Program-made: the position numbers and the translations under genes | Assembly (NCBI GenBank): GCA_018433525.1 | Contig: JAHDRA010000012.1 | Location: 116,588 to 180,587, forward strand | Direction of reading: 5' to 3' | DNA: 64,000 nt | From: Paludibacteraceae bacterium | Lineage (GTDB): Bacteria > Bacteroidota > Bacteroidia > Bacteroidales > Paludibacteraceae | Notes under the pieces: model-generated | Told to the model about the DNA's origin: nothing | The model's database searches: none | Seen by the model: the letters and a program-made list of their open reading frames with translations, nothing else | In this document: one piece after another, positions 16,146 through 26,036 of the stretch | How the letters are laid out: each line of letters begins with the position of its first letter | Numbering within the stretch: the stretch's first letter is position 1

Positions 16146-19145
16146 ATGGATATTCACACCCAACTAAATTCCCAAACAAATGAATGTTCTAACAAAAAAA
16201 GAATTAAAACAGTAATCGGATTTATTATTCTGATGAATTTCATGCTATTCCTAAGCAAACCGCTAAGTGCTCAAATTGTGCTGAATACTTCTTTTGAAAA
16301 TTCCGAAAATTTTATTTTAGGGAATGTCAATAATCAAAATAATTGGAAAGTAACCTCAGGGATGGGTGCAATCACCAATGATGTGAATTATGTAAAAACA
16401 GGTGTGCAAGCATTGCACCTTTACTCTGCCGGCACTACGCTTCAAACGGATTTTATTCCTTATACTTCGACTGCTACAGGATTAAGTGGGGATGTTTATA
16501 TTGATTTCTGGATAAATATTAAATCACTACCTACTGCCAATTTTAGCATTACAGGGTACGATTTGGGCACATACACCAGTCGCAATTTTATGTTGGAATT
16601 TCTTCCGTCGGGGAAAATAAAATTGTACGACGGTAGTTCTGGCTGGTCGACACAGCCACTTTATGCTACCAATACATGGAAAAGAATTTCGATAAAAATC
16701 GACAATACAGGCACCAAATGTCAATATGCCATTGATGGAGTTGTTCAGAATAAACTGTTTGCATTCAGAGAAATAAAGGGAGACGCTACCTCGTTTGATT
16801 TCCATTCCATTCGATTCTCAATGAATGCAGGGACGGCTGATATTGCTGTGGAAGATATATATATTGGCACAACACCGATAGCGGATGTAACTTTTCAGAG
16901 CTCTTCAACCGATAGAACCATCAGCATTACTCAACCCTCATATGGAACGATTTCGCTAATGCCTTCAAAATCGGTTTATCAATTAAACGAGCAGGTTACA
17001 GCTTCCATATCGATCCCTGAACACTATCTTTTCACAGGTTGGACGGGAGATTTAAGCGGTGCGAATAATCCGATTTCTTTTATAGTCGATAAAAATTATT
17101 CCATTGGCGCAACAGTAATTATTGATCCGTCCAATCCACCTGCTCAATATCCTGTCAATATTACGCAACCAACTGGGGCAACGATAGTATTATCACCTCA
17201 ACAATCGAATTATTATGAAGGAACTAGTGTCAAAGCAACGATAACTTTGCAATCAGGATATCAATTCAACGGATGGACGGGAGATTTAAGCGATACAACC
17301 AATCCCATTACTTTTGTTGTATCAGGACCAATAAACATTGGTGCATTAGTTTCAGAAATTCAAGTTTCTTCCATAACACGCACAGTATCTACCGTTGCAC
17401 AATTCAAAGATGCATTAGCTAATATGAATCCTGGTGATACTATTTTGGTGTTGGATGGAACTTATAATCTCGGTGGCATTAAAATAACACGTGGAGGCTC
17501 AGCTTTAAAACCAATTTTAATAAAATCGAAAAATCTTTTCGGAGCAAAAATTACTGGTGCTTCTTATTTCAATCCACAGGGACAAAGCTATGTAACTTAC
17601 GAGGGTTTTAAATTTGAACTCAGTCCAGTAAGCACTATTTTCAAAATGGAAGGTTGCAGTTATGTGCGTATTACTAGAAACTGGTTTACCATGAATTCTG
17701 ATGCTACAAAAAACTCGAAATGGATAACAATAGGCGAAATATGGGAGAATGAAATTTGCAGAAGCCATCACAACAGAATTGATCATAATCTTTTTGAAGG
17801 CAAACATGATATAGGAGCGTTACTTGTCATTGATGGTAGTCATGGAACAGTTCCTGCTATTTCACAACACGACAAGATTGATCATAATATTTTTAGAGAT
17901 AATACGCCTCGCGTGGATAATGAAAAAGAAACAATCCGTATCGGTGTAAGCGATTTGAGCAACCTCAATGCTTATACGGTAGTGGAATATAATTTATTTG
18001 AAAATTGCGATGGAGATCCTGAAATTATTTCGATAAAAAGCAATTGTGATACCATTCGGCACAATACTTTTCGACGTTGCCTTGGGACCATTTGTTTACG
18101 TCAAGGCCGAGGTAGTGTAGTGGAGGGTAATTTCATGTTTGGAGAAAATAAAACCGCACTTTTCAATGGAGGAATTATTGGATGTGGTGGTGTAAGGATG
18201 TATGGATTAAACCACAAAATCTTCAACAATTATTTTGAAGAACTTACTGGTGACAAATGGGATGCAGCCTTAACAATTACTAATGGAGATGTAACCAATT
18301 CATCTACCAGTCTGTCCAGTCATTTTTTACCTGAAAATATTATCATTACCAACAATACATTAATCAACAATGTATCGAATATAGAAATTGGTTTCGATAA
18401 CAACGGTTCTTATAGAAAACCTCCTATAAACTGTATGATTGCCAACAATATTATTACGGCCATAGCCAATCCATTGGTAAAATATTATAGTTCAGCTTCA
18501 CTGGCAGGCGTATCTTTTGTAAACAACATTTTGTATCCGACTGAAACTGCTACCATTGGCTTAACAAGTTACAACGATACACAAGTAAAAAATATTGATC
18601 CACAAATGATTGTTACTGATTGTAGAGCTTTCGATCAGGATTGTGAAAATAAATTACCTTTCTCGCTTTATAAATTGACTGTTTCTAGTCCTGCTGTAAA
18701 TGCTTCTACTGCTTATGATTTTGTTACGACTGATTTTGAAGGACAACCGGCAATTGGAATAAGAGACATTGGAGCAGACGAATACAATATTGCTTTCCCG
18801 GTCGTTAACGGTCCAATGGATGAAACAAGTGCAGGACCAGAAGCACCTGAAAATTATACCTATGAGCTAAATGAAATTGTAGGATGGAAAAACATTGTAA
18901 ATAATGAAATTTCTGTAATGCCAAATCCTTTCAATGGTACTACACAATTGACAATTCACAATACCAAAGCCGGGAAAATAAGTGTAAATCTATACAATAC
19001 TCTGGGTGAACAAATTCAACAAAATGAAATAGAAGCAAACGAAGGAATGGTGCAAATGAAAATTTCAACAAAACAAAAAGGTTTGCTGTTTTGCCTTATC
19101 CAGTTACCGAATAAAACATTTAGTCTAAAATTTATTTCTAAATAA
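16146..19145 (+). CDS. Modular PL6 alginate lyase with binding domain, two B-repeats and T9SS signal
   Basis: This secreted lyase has about 999 residues. After an atypically long N-terminal signal region (hydrophobic part VIGFIILMNFMLFLS, ending SAQ) comes a LamG/jelly-roll module (about 45-245). Two tandem InlB-type bacterial repeats follow (about 250-320 and 325-405, each with the FxGWTGDLS motif). The PL6 beta-helix (about 415-880) has the catalytic pair Lys631 (ISIKSN) and Arg652 (CLRQGR), again 21 residues apart, with Ca2+-site acids in ETIRIG and DGDPEI. A T9SS type A sorting domain ends the protein (about 915-999, MPNPFNGTTQL...). It should act at the cell surface on polymeric alginate. 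It is the first gene of the second, operator-controlled block. Confidence 0.87.
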   Translation: MDIHTQLNSQTNECSNKKRIKTVIGFIILMNFMLFLSKPLSAQIVLNTSFENSENFILGNVNNQNNWKVTSGMGAITNDVNYVKTGVQALHLYSAGTTLQTDFIPYTSTATGLSGDVYIDFWINIKSLPTANFSITGYDLGTYTSRNFMLEFLPSGKIKLYDGSSGWSTQPLYATNTWKRISIKIDNTGTKCQYAIDGVVQNKLFAFREIKGDATSFDFHSIRFSMNAGTADIAVEDIYIGTTPIADVTFQSSSTDRTISITQPSYGTISLMPSKSVYQLNEQVTASISIPEHYLFTGWTGDLSGANNPISFIVDKNYSIGATVIIDPSNPPAQYPVNITQPTGATIVLSPQQSNYYEGTSVKATITLQSGYQFNGWTGDLSDTTNPITFVVSGPINIGALVSEIQVSSITRTVSTVAQFKDALANMNPGDTILVLDGTYNLGGIKITRGGSALKPILIKSKNLFGAKITGASYFNPQGQSYVTYEGFKFELSPVSTIFKMEGCSYVRITRNWFTMNSDATKNSKWITIGEIWENEICRSHHNRIDHNLFEGKHDIGALLVIDGSHGTVPAISQHDKIDHNIFRDNTPRVDNEKETIRIGVSDLSNLNAYTVVEYNLFENCDGDPEIISIKSNCDTIRHNTFRRCLGTICLRQGRGSVVEGNFMFGENKTALFNGGIIGCGGVRMYGLNHKIFNNYFEELTGDKWDAALTITNGDVTNSSTSLSSHFLPENIIITNNTLINNVSNIEIGFDNNGSYRKPPINCMIANNIITAIANPLVKYYSSASLAGVSFVNNILYPTETATIGLTSYNDTQVKNIDPQMIVTDCRAFDQDCENKLPFSLYKLTVSSPAVNASTAYDFVTTDFEGQPAIGIRDIGADEYNIAFPVVNGPMDETSAGPEAPENYTYELNEIVGWKNIVNNEISVMPNPFNGTTQLTIHNTKAGKISVNLYNTLGEQIQQNEIEANEGMVQMKISTKQKGLLFCLIQLPNKTFSLKFISK

Positions 19146-19185
19146 GAATTCACTTTACAAATTCACAATTTAAAATCTAACAATT

Positions 19186-21276
19186 ATGAAAAAAATTACA
19201 TTACTTATCACAATGATTGCCTTGACATTTATGGCAAATGGAACCGTTTATCTAGATGAAACATTTAACTATCCAGAGGGTAGTAAACTAAAAGATAATT
19301 CAGGTTGGACAACGTATGGAACAATTGGTGGTTGGCCAGACGATTTTGTTATTGGAAGCTCTACTTTAACTTACTCTAATTCAGGTGGCAGCTATATTCT
19401 ATCTGGTCAGGGGAAAGCTATGGTATGTAATTATTTGGCAAATTATTCTCCCAATTCCACTAATTATTGCGTTTATAGAAATTTTAATTCATCAGCGTTA
19501 ACTACTGGAACTGTTTATGCTGCTTTTTTGTACACTCCTAATTCAGTTTCTCAATCACAAAGTCAATCCCCTATTATTAGTTTAAGTACTCCAAGCTCAA
19601 ATACTGGTGTTCAAGTTTGGGTAGGGAAAGGAGCAGTTAATACTTCATATTTTCGATTTGGTACAACAAGAGGAAGTACAAGTAGTGGAGACATCAAATG
19701 GTCTACTACAGAATATTCTGATGTAAGCGCCACCTATTTTATTGTTCTTAAATATGATTTAGACAATAAAGTATCGTATATTTATATCAATCCTACCATT
19801 GGGTCTGCATCAGAACCAATTGCTGATGCAAGTGACGCAATTTCCACAAGCAGTACAAAAACCTCATTACAGACATTGCAATTTAAAGTACAAGGTGCAA
19901 GTAAGGAAATATACAAATTAGGTAATGTTAGAATTTGTTCAACTTGGTCAGAAGCAGTAGCAGCGCAATCAACAGCCAACCCACTTCCTGCCCCATCGGT
20001 TGGTACTCCTTCCGATGCCACAGCTAATGGGTTTACGGCTAATTGGTCGCCGGTTGAAAACGCAATAGGATATGATGTAAAAGTTTATTTGGGGCCTAAT
20101 TTAATTAGCACCATTATTGTTAGCGGGCAGTCTACTTCAAGTGTTGAGATAACGGGCTTAATGTCAGGAATGACTTACACTTATCAAGTTGTTGCCAAAG
20201 GAGACGGTGTAGCTTATAGCGATTCTGATCCTTCAGCTTCTTCTTCTGAAATTACAACCCTCGATCCTTATGCCACCGATGCTATTCATACCGATTTCGA
20301 TGATGGCACATGGGGAGAAATTGCAAGTAGTACCCCGTCTTCAGGTTCTTATCCAACCTATTCGGTAAATGGATTTAATCTAACGGCTGCTACCTTGTGT
20401 GTAGGTTCAATGAGAGGAATCAAAGGAGAATCGCATGTCAATAGGATCGCAATCGATAAATTGGCTAATGGTGGGAATGTAGCTCTTCCAACGGTCAATG
20501 CTTTCAAACAAATTGAAATTCACGCTACGGCTGGTACTGCAGGAAACGGCTTCCAGTTAAAAGAATTCAATCCAAGTACCAATTCGTGGTCGGCTATTGG
20601 TTCTCCTTACGTTTATGATGCCAATTCGAAAGCTGCAGGCACCGATTCCATTTATATTATTTCTTTGGAAAAAACTTCACCGACTAAACTCAGAATTGAA
20701 AATCCCACCAATGGAGTGATTTATATTTGGCAAATTATTACTCGCAATACCAATCCCGTTTTGTTGGCTAAACCGGTTGTTTTGGATGCATCCAATGTTA
20801 CCTCGTCAGGAGCTACAGCTAATTGGACTCCGGTAGAAAATGCAACAGGCTATAAAATTTATGTTTATCAAGGATCAACGTTAATTGAAGGAGCGCCATT
20901 CAGTGTTAGTGGGCAAACCATTAACAGTTTTGATATAACCAATTTGTCTGCATCCACAGCATATTCTTACAAGGTTCAAGCCATCGGGGATGGGGATATA
21001 AATTATTCTGATTCATTCCTTTCTTCTGCTATTGAATTTACAACGTTGATTACTGGAATGGATAATTTAAAAAATAATCCGAATATCACTGTAGTAAATA
21101 AAAAAATTGTTTGTCCCGAAACGGGCGATATACGTATTTTCAATATGCAGGGAGGCTTGATAGAATCGGTAAGAAATGTCAAAACTGTTCAGACTGACCT
21201 GCCTTCAGGAATTTATATTGTTAAATTCAACAATCAAAATGGTGAAACCAAATTCCAAAAAATCGCTATTCAATAA
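19186..21276 (+). CDS. T9SS-secreted multidomain binding protein with two FN3 domains
   Basis: This 696-residue protein has no recognisable catalytic domain. Its order is: signal peptide (about 1-20); LamG-like jelly roll (about 21-262, VYLDETFNYPEGSKL to KLGNVRICSTW); fibronectin type III (about 265-360, TANGFTANWSPVENAIGYDVKV); a roughly 155-residue module (about 366-521, FDDGTWGEIASSTPSSGSYP onwards); a second FN3 (about 525-620, ANWTPVENATGYKIYV); and a T9SS type A sorting domain (about 625-696). The 366-521 module recurs in the next protein. The domain mix suggests a surface carbohydrate-binding protein that may replace SusE/F-like proteins, but this is inferred only from layout and position. 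Confidence 0.75.
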   Translation: MKKITLLITMIALTFMANGTVYLDETFNYPEGSKLKDNSGWTTYGTIGGWPDDFVIGSSTLTYSNSGGSYILSGQGKAMVCNYLANYSPNSTNYCVYRNFNSSALTTGTVYAAFLYTPNSVSQSQSQSPIISLSTPSSNTGVQVWVGKGAVNTSYFRFGTTRGSTSSGDIKWSTTEYSDVSATYFIVLKYDLDNKVSYIYINPTIGSASEPIADASDAISTSSTKTSLQTLQFKVQGASKEIYKLGNVRICSTWSEAVAAQSTANPLPAPSVGTPSDATANGFTANWSPVENAIGYDVKVYLGPNLISTIIVSGQSTSSVEITGLMSGMTYTYQVVAKGDGVAYSDSDPSASSSEITTLDPYATDAIHTDFDDGTWGEIASSTPSSGSYPTYSVNGFNLTAATLCVGSMRGIKGESHVNRIAIDKLANGGNVALPTVNAFKQIEIHATAGTAGNGFQLKEFNPSTNSWSAIGSPYVYDANSKAAGTDSIYIISLEKTSPTKLRIENPTNGVIYIWQIITRNTNPVLLAKPVVLDASNVTSSGATANWTPVENATGYKIYVYQGSTLIEGAPFSVSGQTINSFDITNLSASTAYSYKVQAIGDGDINYSDSFLSSAIEFTTLITGMDNLKNNPNITVVNKKIVCPETGDIRIFNMQGGLIESVRNVKTVQTDLPSGIYIVKFNNQNGETKFQKIAIQ

Positions 21277-21341
21277 CTTATTAACCAAGCAATCATGTCT
21301 GCATGAAAAAATGCAGATATGAAACTTGGAACATAAAGCTT

Positions 21342-23693
21342 ATGAAAAAAACGGTCAGTGTATTTCTCTTTATTCTATTTGGTGTTTTCATATTGAATGC
21401 CACAGAATATCAATTTCAGGAAGGATTTTCTCTATCCACACCTTCAGGTTGGATTCGGCAGTGTAATTCTACCAGTTCGCTTAATCATACCGGATTAACT
21501 TTTTCCGGTATGTATGCAGCCAAGTTTGATACTACAGGCTCGGGAAGATACAATAAAAATCTGATTAGTCCTGAAGTTTCGGGTGCTGATACGCTTTCAT
21601 TTTATGTTTCGAAGAATGCAAATGCTACTTATATGACTTTGTACGTAGGAAAAGTAATAGGTAATGACACCACTATTCTTCAGACCTATGATTCTTTCAC
21701 TTTTCCAAATAAATCGGCTACACCCGGTTTTTCAAAAATAACTTTACCAATCAATGATGCCGGAACATTTAAGATTATATTTTATGCTACCGCTTCTACA
21801 GATCCAAATTATGTAAATGCCGGCTGGTTTGTGGTCGACGACATTGAACTTACGAAATATACCGGTGAAGTAATTCCTCCAGTTGATCCGACTGTGGATA
21901 AAATTCTGACCGAATTTGGAGATGGAACTTGGGGCATTGTTACAACAACTCCGTACACTTCAGGGAGTTATCCAAGTTCGACCATAAAAGGCTTTAATTT
22001 GGTGAAAGCATACCTGTATACTGGTTCGGTAACTTGCGCTACGGGAGACAAACATGTGAATCGTATTTTGCTGGATAAAAGTTCACAAGGTGCAGCCGTT
22101 GAATTTCCTACCTTAAACACAGTCGGAGAATTGGAAATTCATGCGGCCACTGGAACAGATGCCATGAGTTTTCGACTGGAGGAACAAGTGAATAGTCAAT
22201 GGCAAGTAATAGGTATTTACACTACGCGTAAATCGCCTGACAGCATTTATGTCATTCCGCTTTTGAGAAACAGTGCTACCAAACTGAGAATAGCTAATAA
22301 TACAGGTAGCGGATTGTATATTTATAAAATTATATCCCGAACTTATCAGGAAGCTACAGAATTGACCTTACGCAGTTCTTCTCCTGTCGAAGGTGAAGTA
22401 GTTTATTCCAATCTGAAGAAGAATATAATTCTGACTTTCAATAAAAATGTACATATTGGTATGGGAACTATTCTATTAAATGGCGTTTCAATTCCTTTGG
22501 AATATTGCCAAATCGTTGACAACGTAGTTACCATTCCTGTCACATTTACTACCACACCTGGAGTTAATAAAGATTATACGTTGATTATATCGACGGGTTT
22601 ATTTGTTGAAGTGGGAAATGCTGCAAATCAATCGAAAACTATTACAATACATTTTCAAACTTTGAAATCAGTGGCTTATCCTTCCAACTATAATGGATTG
22701 ACCGATGTTGTTTATAAAAACGTAAACAGCGAAAATACCCGTATGGATATCTATTATCCGTTAAATCCTCAAGCACCCGTTCCGGTTGTAATAAATATGC
22801 ATGGAGGCGGATGGAATCACGGGTACAAAGAAGATCAGGGAGGTTTTAATCTCTATTTCAATAGGAGTTACGCAGTAGCCAATGTAGAGTATCGAATGAC
22901 GGGCGAAGCAACTGCACCTGCGGCAGTGGAAGATGTTCGCGGAGCGATGATGTATTTATTGAATCATGCAAAGGAATTGAATATCGACCCAATGAAAATT
23001 ATATTTCAGGGTGGTTCCGCCGGCGGTCATTTAGCCTTGATAAGCGGTTACCTTGAAAACAATCCGTTATACGATAACGATTGTGTGCTTCATGGAGGAA
23101 ATTATAAAATAATGGCTGTAATCGATAAATATGGACCCGCCGATTTGAATAATTTCATGTTTTATACTTCGTTGGTCAATTGGTTAGGCCCGCATTCCAC
23201 GGATCAAAATTTTATCAATTCCATTTCGCCGATTAATTATGTGAATGCAAACACACCGCCGACTTACATTATTCACGGTGATGCCGATCCTACGGTTCCT
23301 TACAGTCAGTCGGTTACATTGCATAACGCTTTGGATGCAGCGGGAGTAAAGAATCAGTTTACAACAGTTCCGGGTGGAGGCCATGGAGGTTTTCCGGATG
23401 CTTACCATACTCAAATGGAAAATGAGATTAAGGCATTTCTAACTGAAGTTGAAAATAATCAAACAAATGGAGTGAAAAATATTGACGGAAACAAAAATAC
23501 TGTTTTTTCTATTTCAGGCAGAAATTTATCTATTCTTATTGAAGCAAAAACATTGACAAATGTGTACGATTTTATGGGGAAAAATATCATAAAAACGGAA
23601 GATAAAAATATAACATTGCATAGCCAAGGCATTTATTTGTTAACAGTTGAAAATAAAAACGAAAAATTTGTTTCTAAAATAATAGTTAAATGA
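21342..23693 (+). CDS. T9SS-secreted esterase fused to binding modules
   Basis: I start at 21342 (MKKTVSVFLFILFG), which gives a proper signal peptide. The modules are: a choice-of-anchor-like beta-sandwich (about 20-175); the same roughly 150-residue module found in the preceding protein (about 186-335, FGDGTWGIVTTTPYTSGSYP onwards); an SbsA-type Ig-like domain (about 340-445, SSSPVEGEVVYSN...ILTFNKNV); an alpha/beta-hydrolase esterase (about 445-710); and a T9SS sorting domain (about 715-784). Catalytic motifs are MHGGGWNHG, Ser559 in GGSAGGH, the Asp of GDADPTVP and His681 in GGGHGGFP. It is a surface-targeted relative of the esterase encoded at 15105. Its stop overlaps the next start (ATGA), showing translational coupling to the PL38-like gene. 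Confidence 0.82.
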   Translation: MKKTVSVFLFILFGVFILNATEYQFQEGFSLSTPSGWIRQCNSTSSLNHTGLTFSGMYAAKFDTTGSGRYNKNLISPEVSGADTLSFYVSKNANATYMTLYVGKVIGNDTTILQTYDSFTFPNKSATPGFSKITLPINDAGTFKIIFYATASTDPNYVNAGWFVVDDIELTKYTGEVIPPVDPTVDKILTEFGDGTWGIVTTTPYTSGSYPSSTIKGFNLVKAYLYTGSVTCATGDKHVNRILLDKSSQGAAVEFPTLNTVGELEIHAATGTDAMSFRLEEQVNSQWQVIGIYTTRKSPDSIYVIPLLRNSATKLRIANNTGSGLYIYKIISRTYQEATELTLRSSSPVEGEVVYSNLKKNIILTFNKNVHIGMGTILLNGVSIPLEYCQIVDNVVTIPVTFTTTPGVNKDYTLIISTGLFVEVGNAANQSKTITIHFQTLKSVAYPSNYNGLTDVVYKNVNSENTRMDIYYPLNPQAPVPVVINMHGGGWNHGYKEDQGGFNLYFNRSYAVANVEYRMTGEATAPAAVEDVRGAMMYLLNHAKELNIDPMKIIFQGGSAGGHLALISGYLENNPLYDNDCVLHGGNYKIMAVIDKYGPADLNNFMFYTSLVNWLGPHSTDQNFINSISPINYVNANTPPTYIIHGDADPTVPYSQSVTLHNALDAAGVKNQFTTVPGGGHGGFPDAYHTQMENEIKAFLTEVENNQTNGVKNIDGNKNTVFSISGRNLSILIEAKTLTNVYDFMGKNIIKTEDKNITLHSQGIYLLTVENKNEKFVSKIIVK

Positions 23694-24868
23694 AAAAGTT
23701 ATTTCCTTGTTTGATAGGATTGCTGATTTTGCTTTCAGTATTGAATTTACAGGCTCAGCCAAGAATATGGAATTTGAATCAGATAGACCATGCAAAAAAC
23801 TCTAACTCTGAAGTAGTGAAAGCCGTGATTCGGGAAGCCGATAAAAATTTGTCGGCAACGATTGCTACGGTGATGGATAAACCTTTGACACCGGCAAGTG
23901 GAGATAAGCATGATTATATGAGCATGGGGCGTTACTGGTGGCCTAATCCGAATACGAAAGATGGATTGCCATATATCCGAAAAGACGGTGTTTCTAATCC
24001 TGAACTCGAAAAATTTGATCGAAATCCGCTTTCCAAAATGACTCGAAGTGTCATTATCTTGTCGCTTGCCTATCATTTGACCAATAATGAGCAATATGCC
24101 CAAAAAGCAGTGGAGAATTTAAAAAAATGGTTTCTCGATAAAAAAACAAGAATGAATCCGAACATGGAATTTGGGCAAACCATTCCGGGACGCAACAATG
24201 GAAAGGGGCGCGGAGAAGGTGTCTTGGACAGTTATTCATTTGTCGAAATGCTCGATGCGGTTGAATTGCTGAAATCTTCCAAAAAGTTTCCGAAGGAAGA
24301 TCAAACAGCTTTGAAAGATTGGTTTTCGTCGTACTTGAACTGGATGTTGACTTCCGAAATCGGTCAGGAAGAATATAATGCCAAAAACAATCATGGAACT
24401 GCTTTTGACGTGCAAGTAGTGAGATATGCTTTATTTACAGAAAATAACGAAGTTGCGGACAAATTTGTAAAAACTTTTCCGGAAAGAAGGATTTTCTCCC
24501 AAATAGAGCCCAATGGTGCACAACCCTTAGAATTACAACGAACAAAAGCATTTGGTTATTCGGTATATAATCTGACCCATTTTATGGATATGGCTTTCAT
24601 AGCAAAATCCATGAATCAAGATATTTTTCATGCTATTTCTAACGATGGAAGAAGTATCACAAAGGCAATAGAATTTTTGCTCCCTTATTTAGGAAAATCT
24701 CCTACTGAATTTCCCTATCAGCAAATTGAAGAGTGGGATAAAGTTCAAATAGACTTTTGCTGGGTATTGAAAAGAGTCGATATTCCGATGGGAACAGATA
24801 ATTATAAAAATTTTTATTCTAAATATTTGCCGGATAATGGAAAAGACTTGAATTTTTTGATTTATTAA
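23690..24868 (+). CDS. Alginate_lyase-superfamily polysaccharide lyase, PL38-like
   Basis: This is a 392-residue (alpha/alpha)-toroid lyase with a signal peptide (about 1-23, ending LQAQ) and no sorting domain, so probably periplasmic. The Alginate_lyase fold is marked by HDYMSMGRYWWPNP, GRNNGKGRGEGVLDSYSF and AKNNHGTAFDVQ. Asn233-Asn234-His235 would neutralise and abstract at the uronate. Length and sequence style fit the PL38 lyases known from Bacteroides alginate and glucuronan loci better than PL5 (inference). The start codon overlaps the preceding esterase gene by 4 bases. Confidence 0.78.
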   Translation: MKKLFPCLIGLLILLSVLNLQAQPRIWNLNQIDHAKNSNSEVVKAVIREADKNLSATIATVMDKPLTPASGDKHDYMSMGRYWWPNPNTKDGLPYIRKDGVSNPELEKFDRNPLSKMTRSVIILSLAYHLTNNEQYAQKAVENLKKWFLDKKTRMNPNMEFGQTIPGRNNGKGRGEGVLDSYSFVEMLDAVELLKSSKKFPKEDQTALKDWFSSYLNWMLTSEIGQEEYNAKNNHGTAFDVQVVRYALFTENNEVADKFVKTFPERRIFSQIEPNGAQPLELQRTKAFGYSVYNLTHFMDMAFIAKSMNQDIFHAISNDGRSITKAIEFLLPYLGKSPTEFPYQQIEEWDKVQIDFCWVLKRVDIPMGTDNYKNFYSKYLPDNGKDLNFLIY

Positions 24869-24900
24869 ATAATAATGTTTCACTTTTAAATTTATTCATT

Positions 24901-25938
24901 ATGAAAAAGTTAATTTTACTACTTTCGCTCTGTGTTGCCATTTTTACGGCAAATGCACAAATCTTTACGGAGTATTTTCAAACTGCACCTATTGGTGGTA
25001 ATTTGGAAGGGTATAATGATTGGCATGTTTCTCCTAAATCTTCAGAAGCTTACGGTGTGAGTCCCAAAATTGCTGAGGGGGCTTTGTTTTACACCGGTTA
25101 TGCAGGTTCTAATATTGGTAATGTAGCAGTATTGGATTCTGCAGTGGGTGCAACAAGCGCTACACAAAGAATCTCTACAAAAATTGTAAAATTTGGGAGC
25201 GATACTTTGAAAGCTGTAGTTGGAGAAAAAATCTACACGGCATTTTTGGTCAATATTTCCAGCCACAGCTATCGCTCTTACCGCGATTTTTTTACTTATG
25301 AAGGTTCAAAAACTTCCTCCAGTATGACACGTGGAAGAGTTTTTGCAAAAGTAAGTGCAGATGGCTCAGAACTTTTTGTAGCTGTTACAAAGAATTCTTC
25401 TACTGCTGCTGATTATGTAGAGTCTACTTCTATTCCGGGATTAACTTTGTATCCCGATGTTAATCATTTATTTGTTTTAGTTTATGAAACAATCGCAGGT
25501 GATAGCAATGACAAAATTACGCTGTACATCAATCCGGATTTAACAAAATCGGAAGCCGAACAAACCAACAAGTTGGTTGCTATAGATACTCAAACAGATT
25601 ATAGTGCCACTGCCGGTTTGGGAATCAATCTGCGCCAGCGAGGAATTAGTGCTCAAATTGGTGGCATACGGGTTGGAAAATCATGGGATAAAGTTCTTGT
25701 GGAAGGCGCCAATGCTGTCAATACACCCAAAAATAGTAGCGCTGCCATTTGGACCAGCGGTAAAAATATTCTGACCAACACAAGAGGAACAATAAAAATA
25801 TTCAATCTTGCCGGAGCAGAATTAATTTCAGCCCAAACGGATGGGTGCTTGACGACCAACCTGTCAAAAGGTTTATATATCGCTCAGTTTAACGGTATTG
25901 ATGGACATACAGCTGTATCAAAAATTTCTTTGAATTGA
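24901..25938 (+). CDS. T9SS-secreted LamG-like surface protein
   Basis: This is a 345-residue protein with a signal peptide (about 1-20, ending ANAQ), a concanavalin/LamG-like jelly roll (about 21-258) and a T9SS type A sorting domain (about 265-345, IKIFNLAGAELISAQ...GLYIAQFN). The jelly roll follows the same pattern as the first module of the protein encoded at 19186 (opening acidic/aromatic strand, FLV strand, LYINPD, IGGIRVGKSWDKV). No catalytic residues are recognised. A glycan-binding surface role is an inference. A perfect 11-bp hairpin follows the gene (25990-26020). Confidence 0.68.
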   Translation: MKKLILLLSLCVAIFTANAQIFTEYFQTAPIGGNLEGYNDWHVSPKSSEAYGVSPKIAEGALFYTGYAGSNIGNVAVLDSAVGATSATQRISTKIVKFGSDTLKAVVGEKIYTAFLVNISSHSYRSYRDFFTYEGSKTSSSMTRGRVFAKVSADGSELFVAVTKNSSTAADYVESTSIPGLTLYPDVNHLFVLVYETIAGDSNDKITLYINPDLTKSEAEQTNKLVAIDTQTDYSATAGLGINLRQRGISAQIGGIRVGKSWDKVLVEGANAVNTPKNSSAAIWTSGKNILTNTRGTIKIFNLAGAELISAQTDGCLTTNLSKGLYIAQFNGIDGHTAVSKISLN

Positions 25939-25989
25939 GTTTAATTCAATGATATTTAATTTATTTTTCATTGCTTAAGCATTCTATCA

Positions 25990-26020
25990 GGGAAAACAGA
26001 AAAAAACAATCTGTTTTCCC
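25990..26020 (+). repeat. Intercistronic 11-bp hairpin
   Basis: GGGAAAACAGA (25990-26000) and TCTGTTTTCCC (26010-26020) are exact reverse complements with a 9-base A-rich loop. The hairpin sits 17 bases before the next ATG. No long T run follows directly, so it may be an mRNA-stability or attenuation element rather than a full terminator. Confidence 0.7.
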
Positions 26021-26036
26021 TACTTAAAAAAATTTT

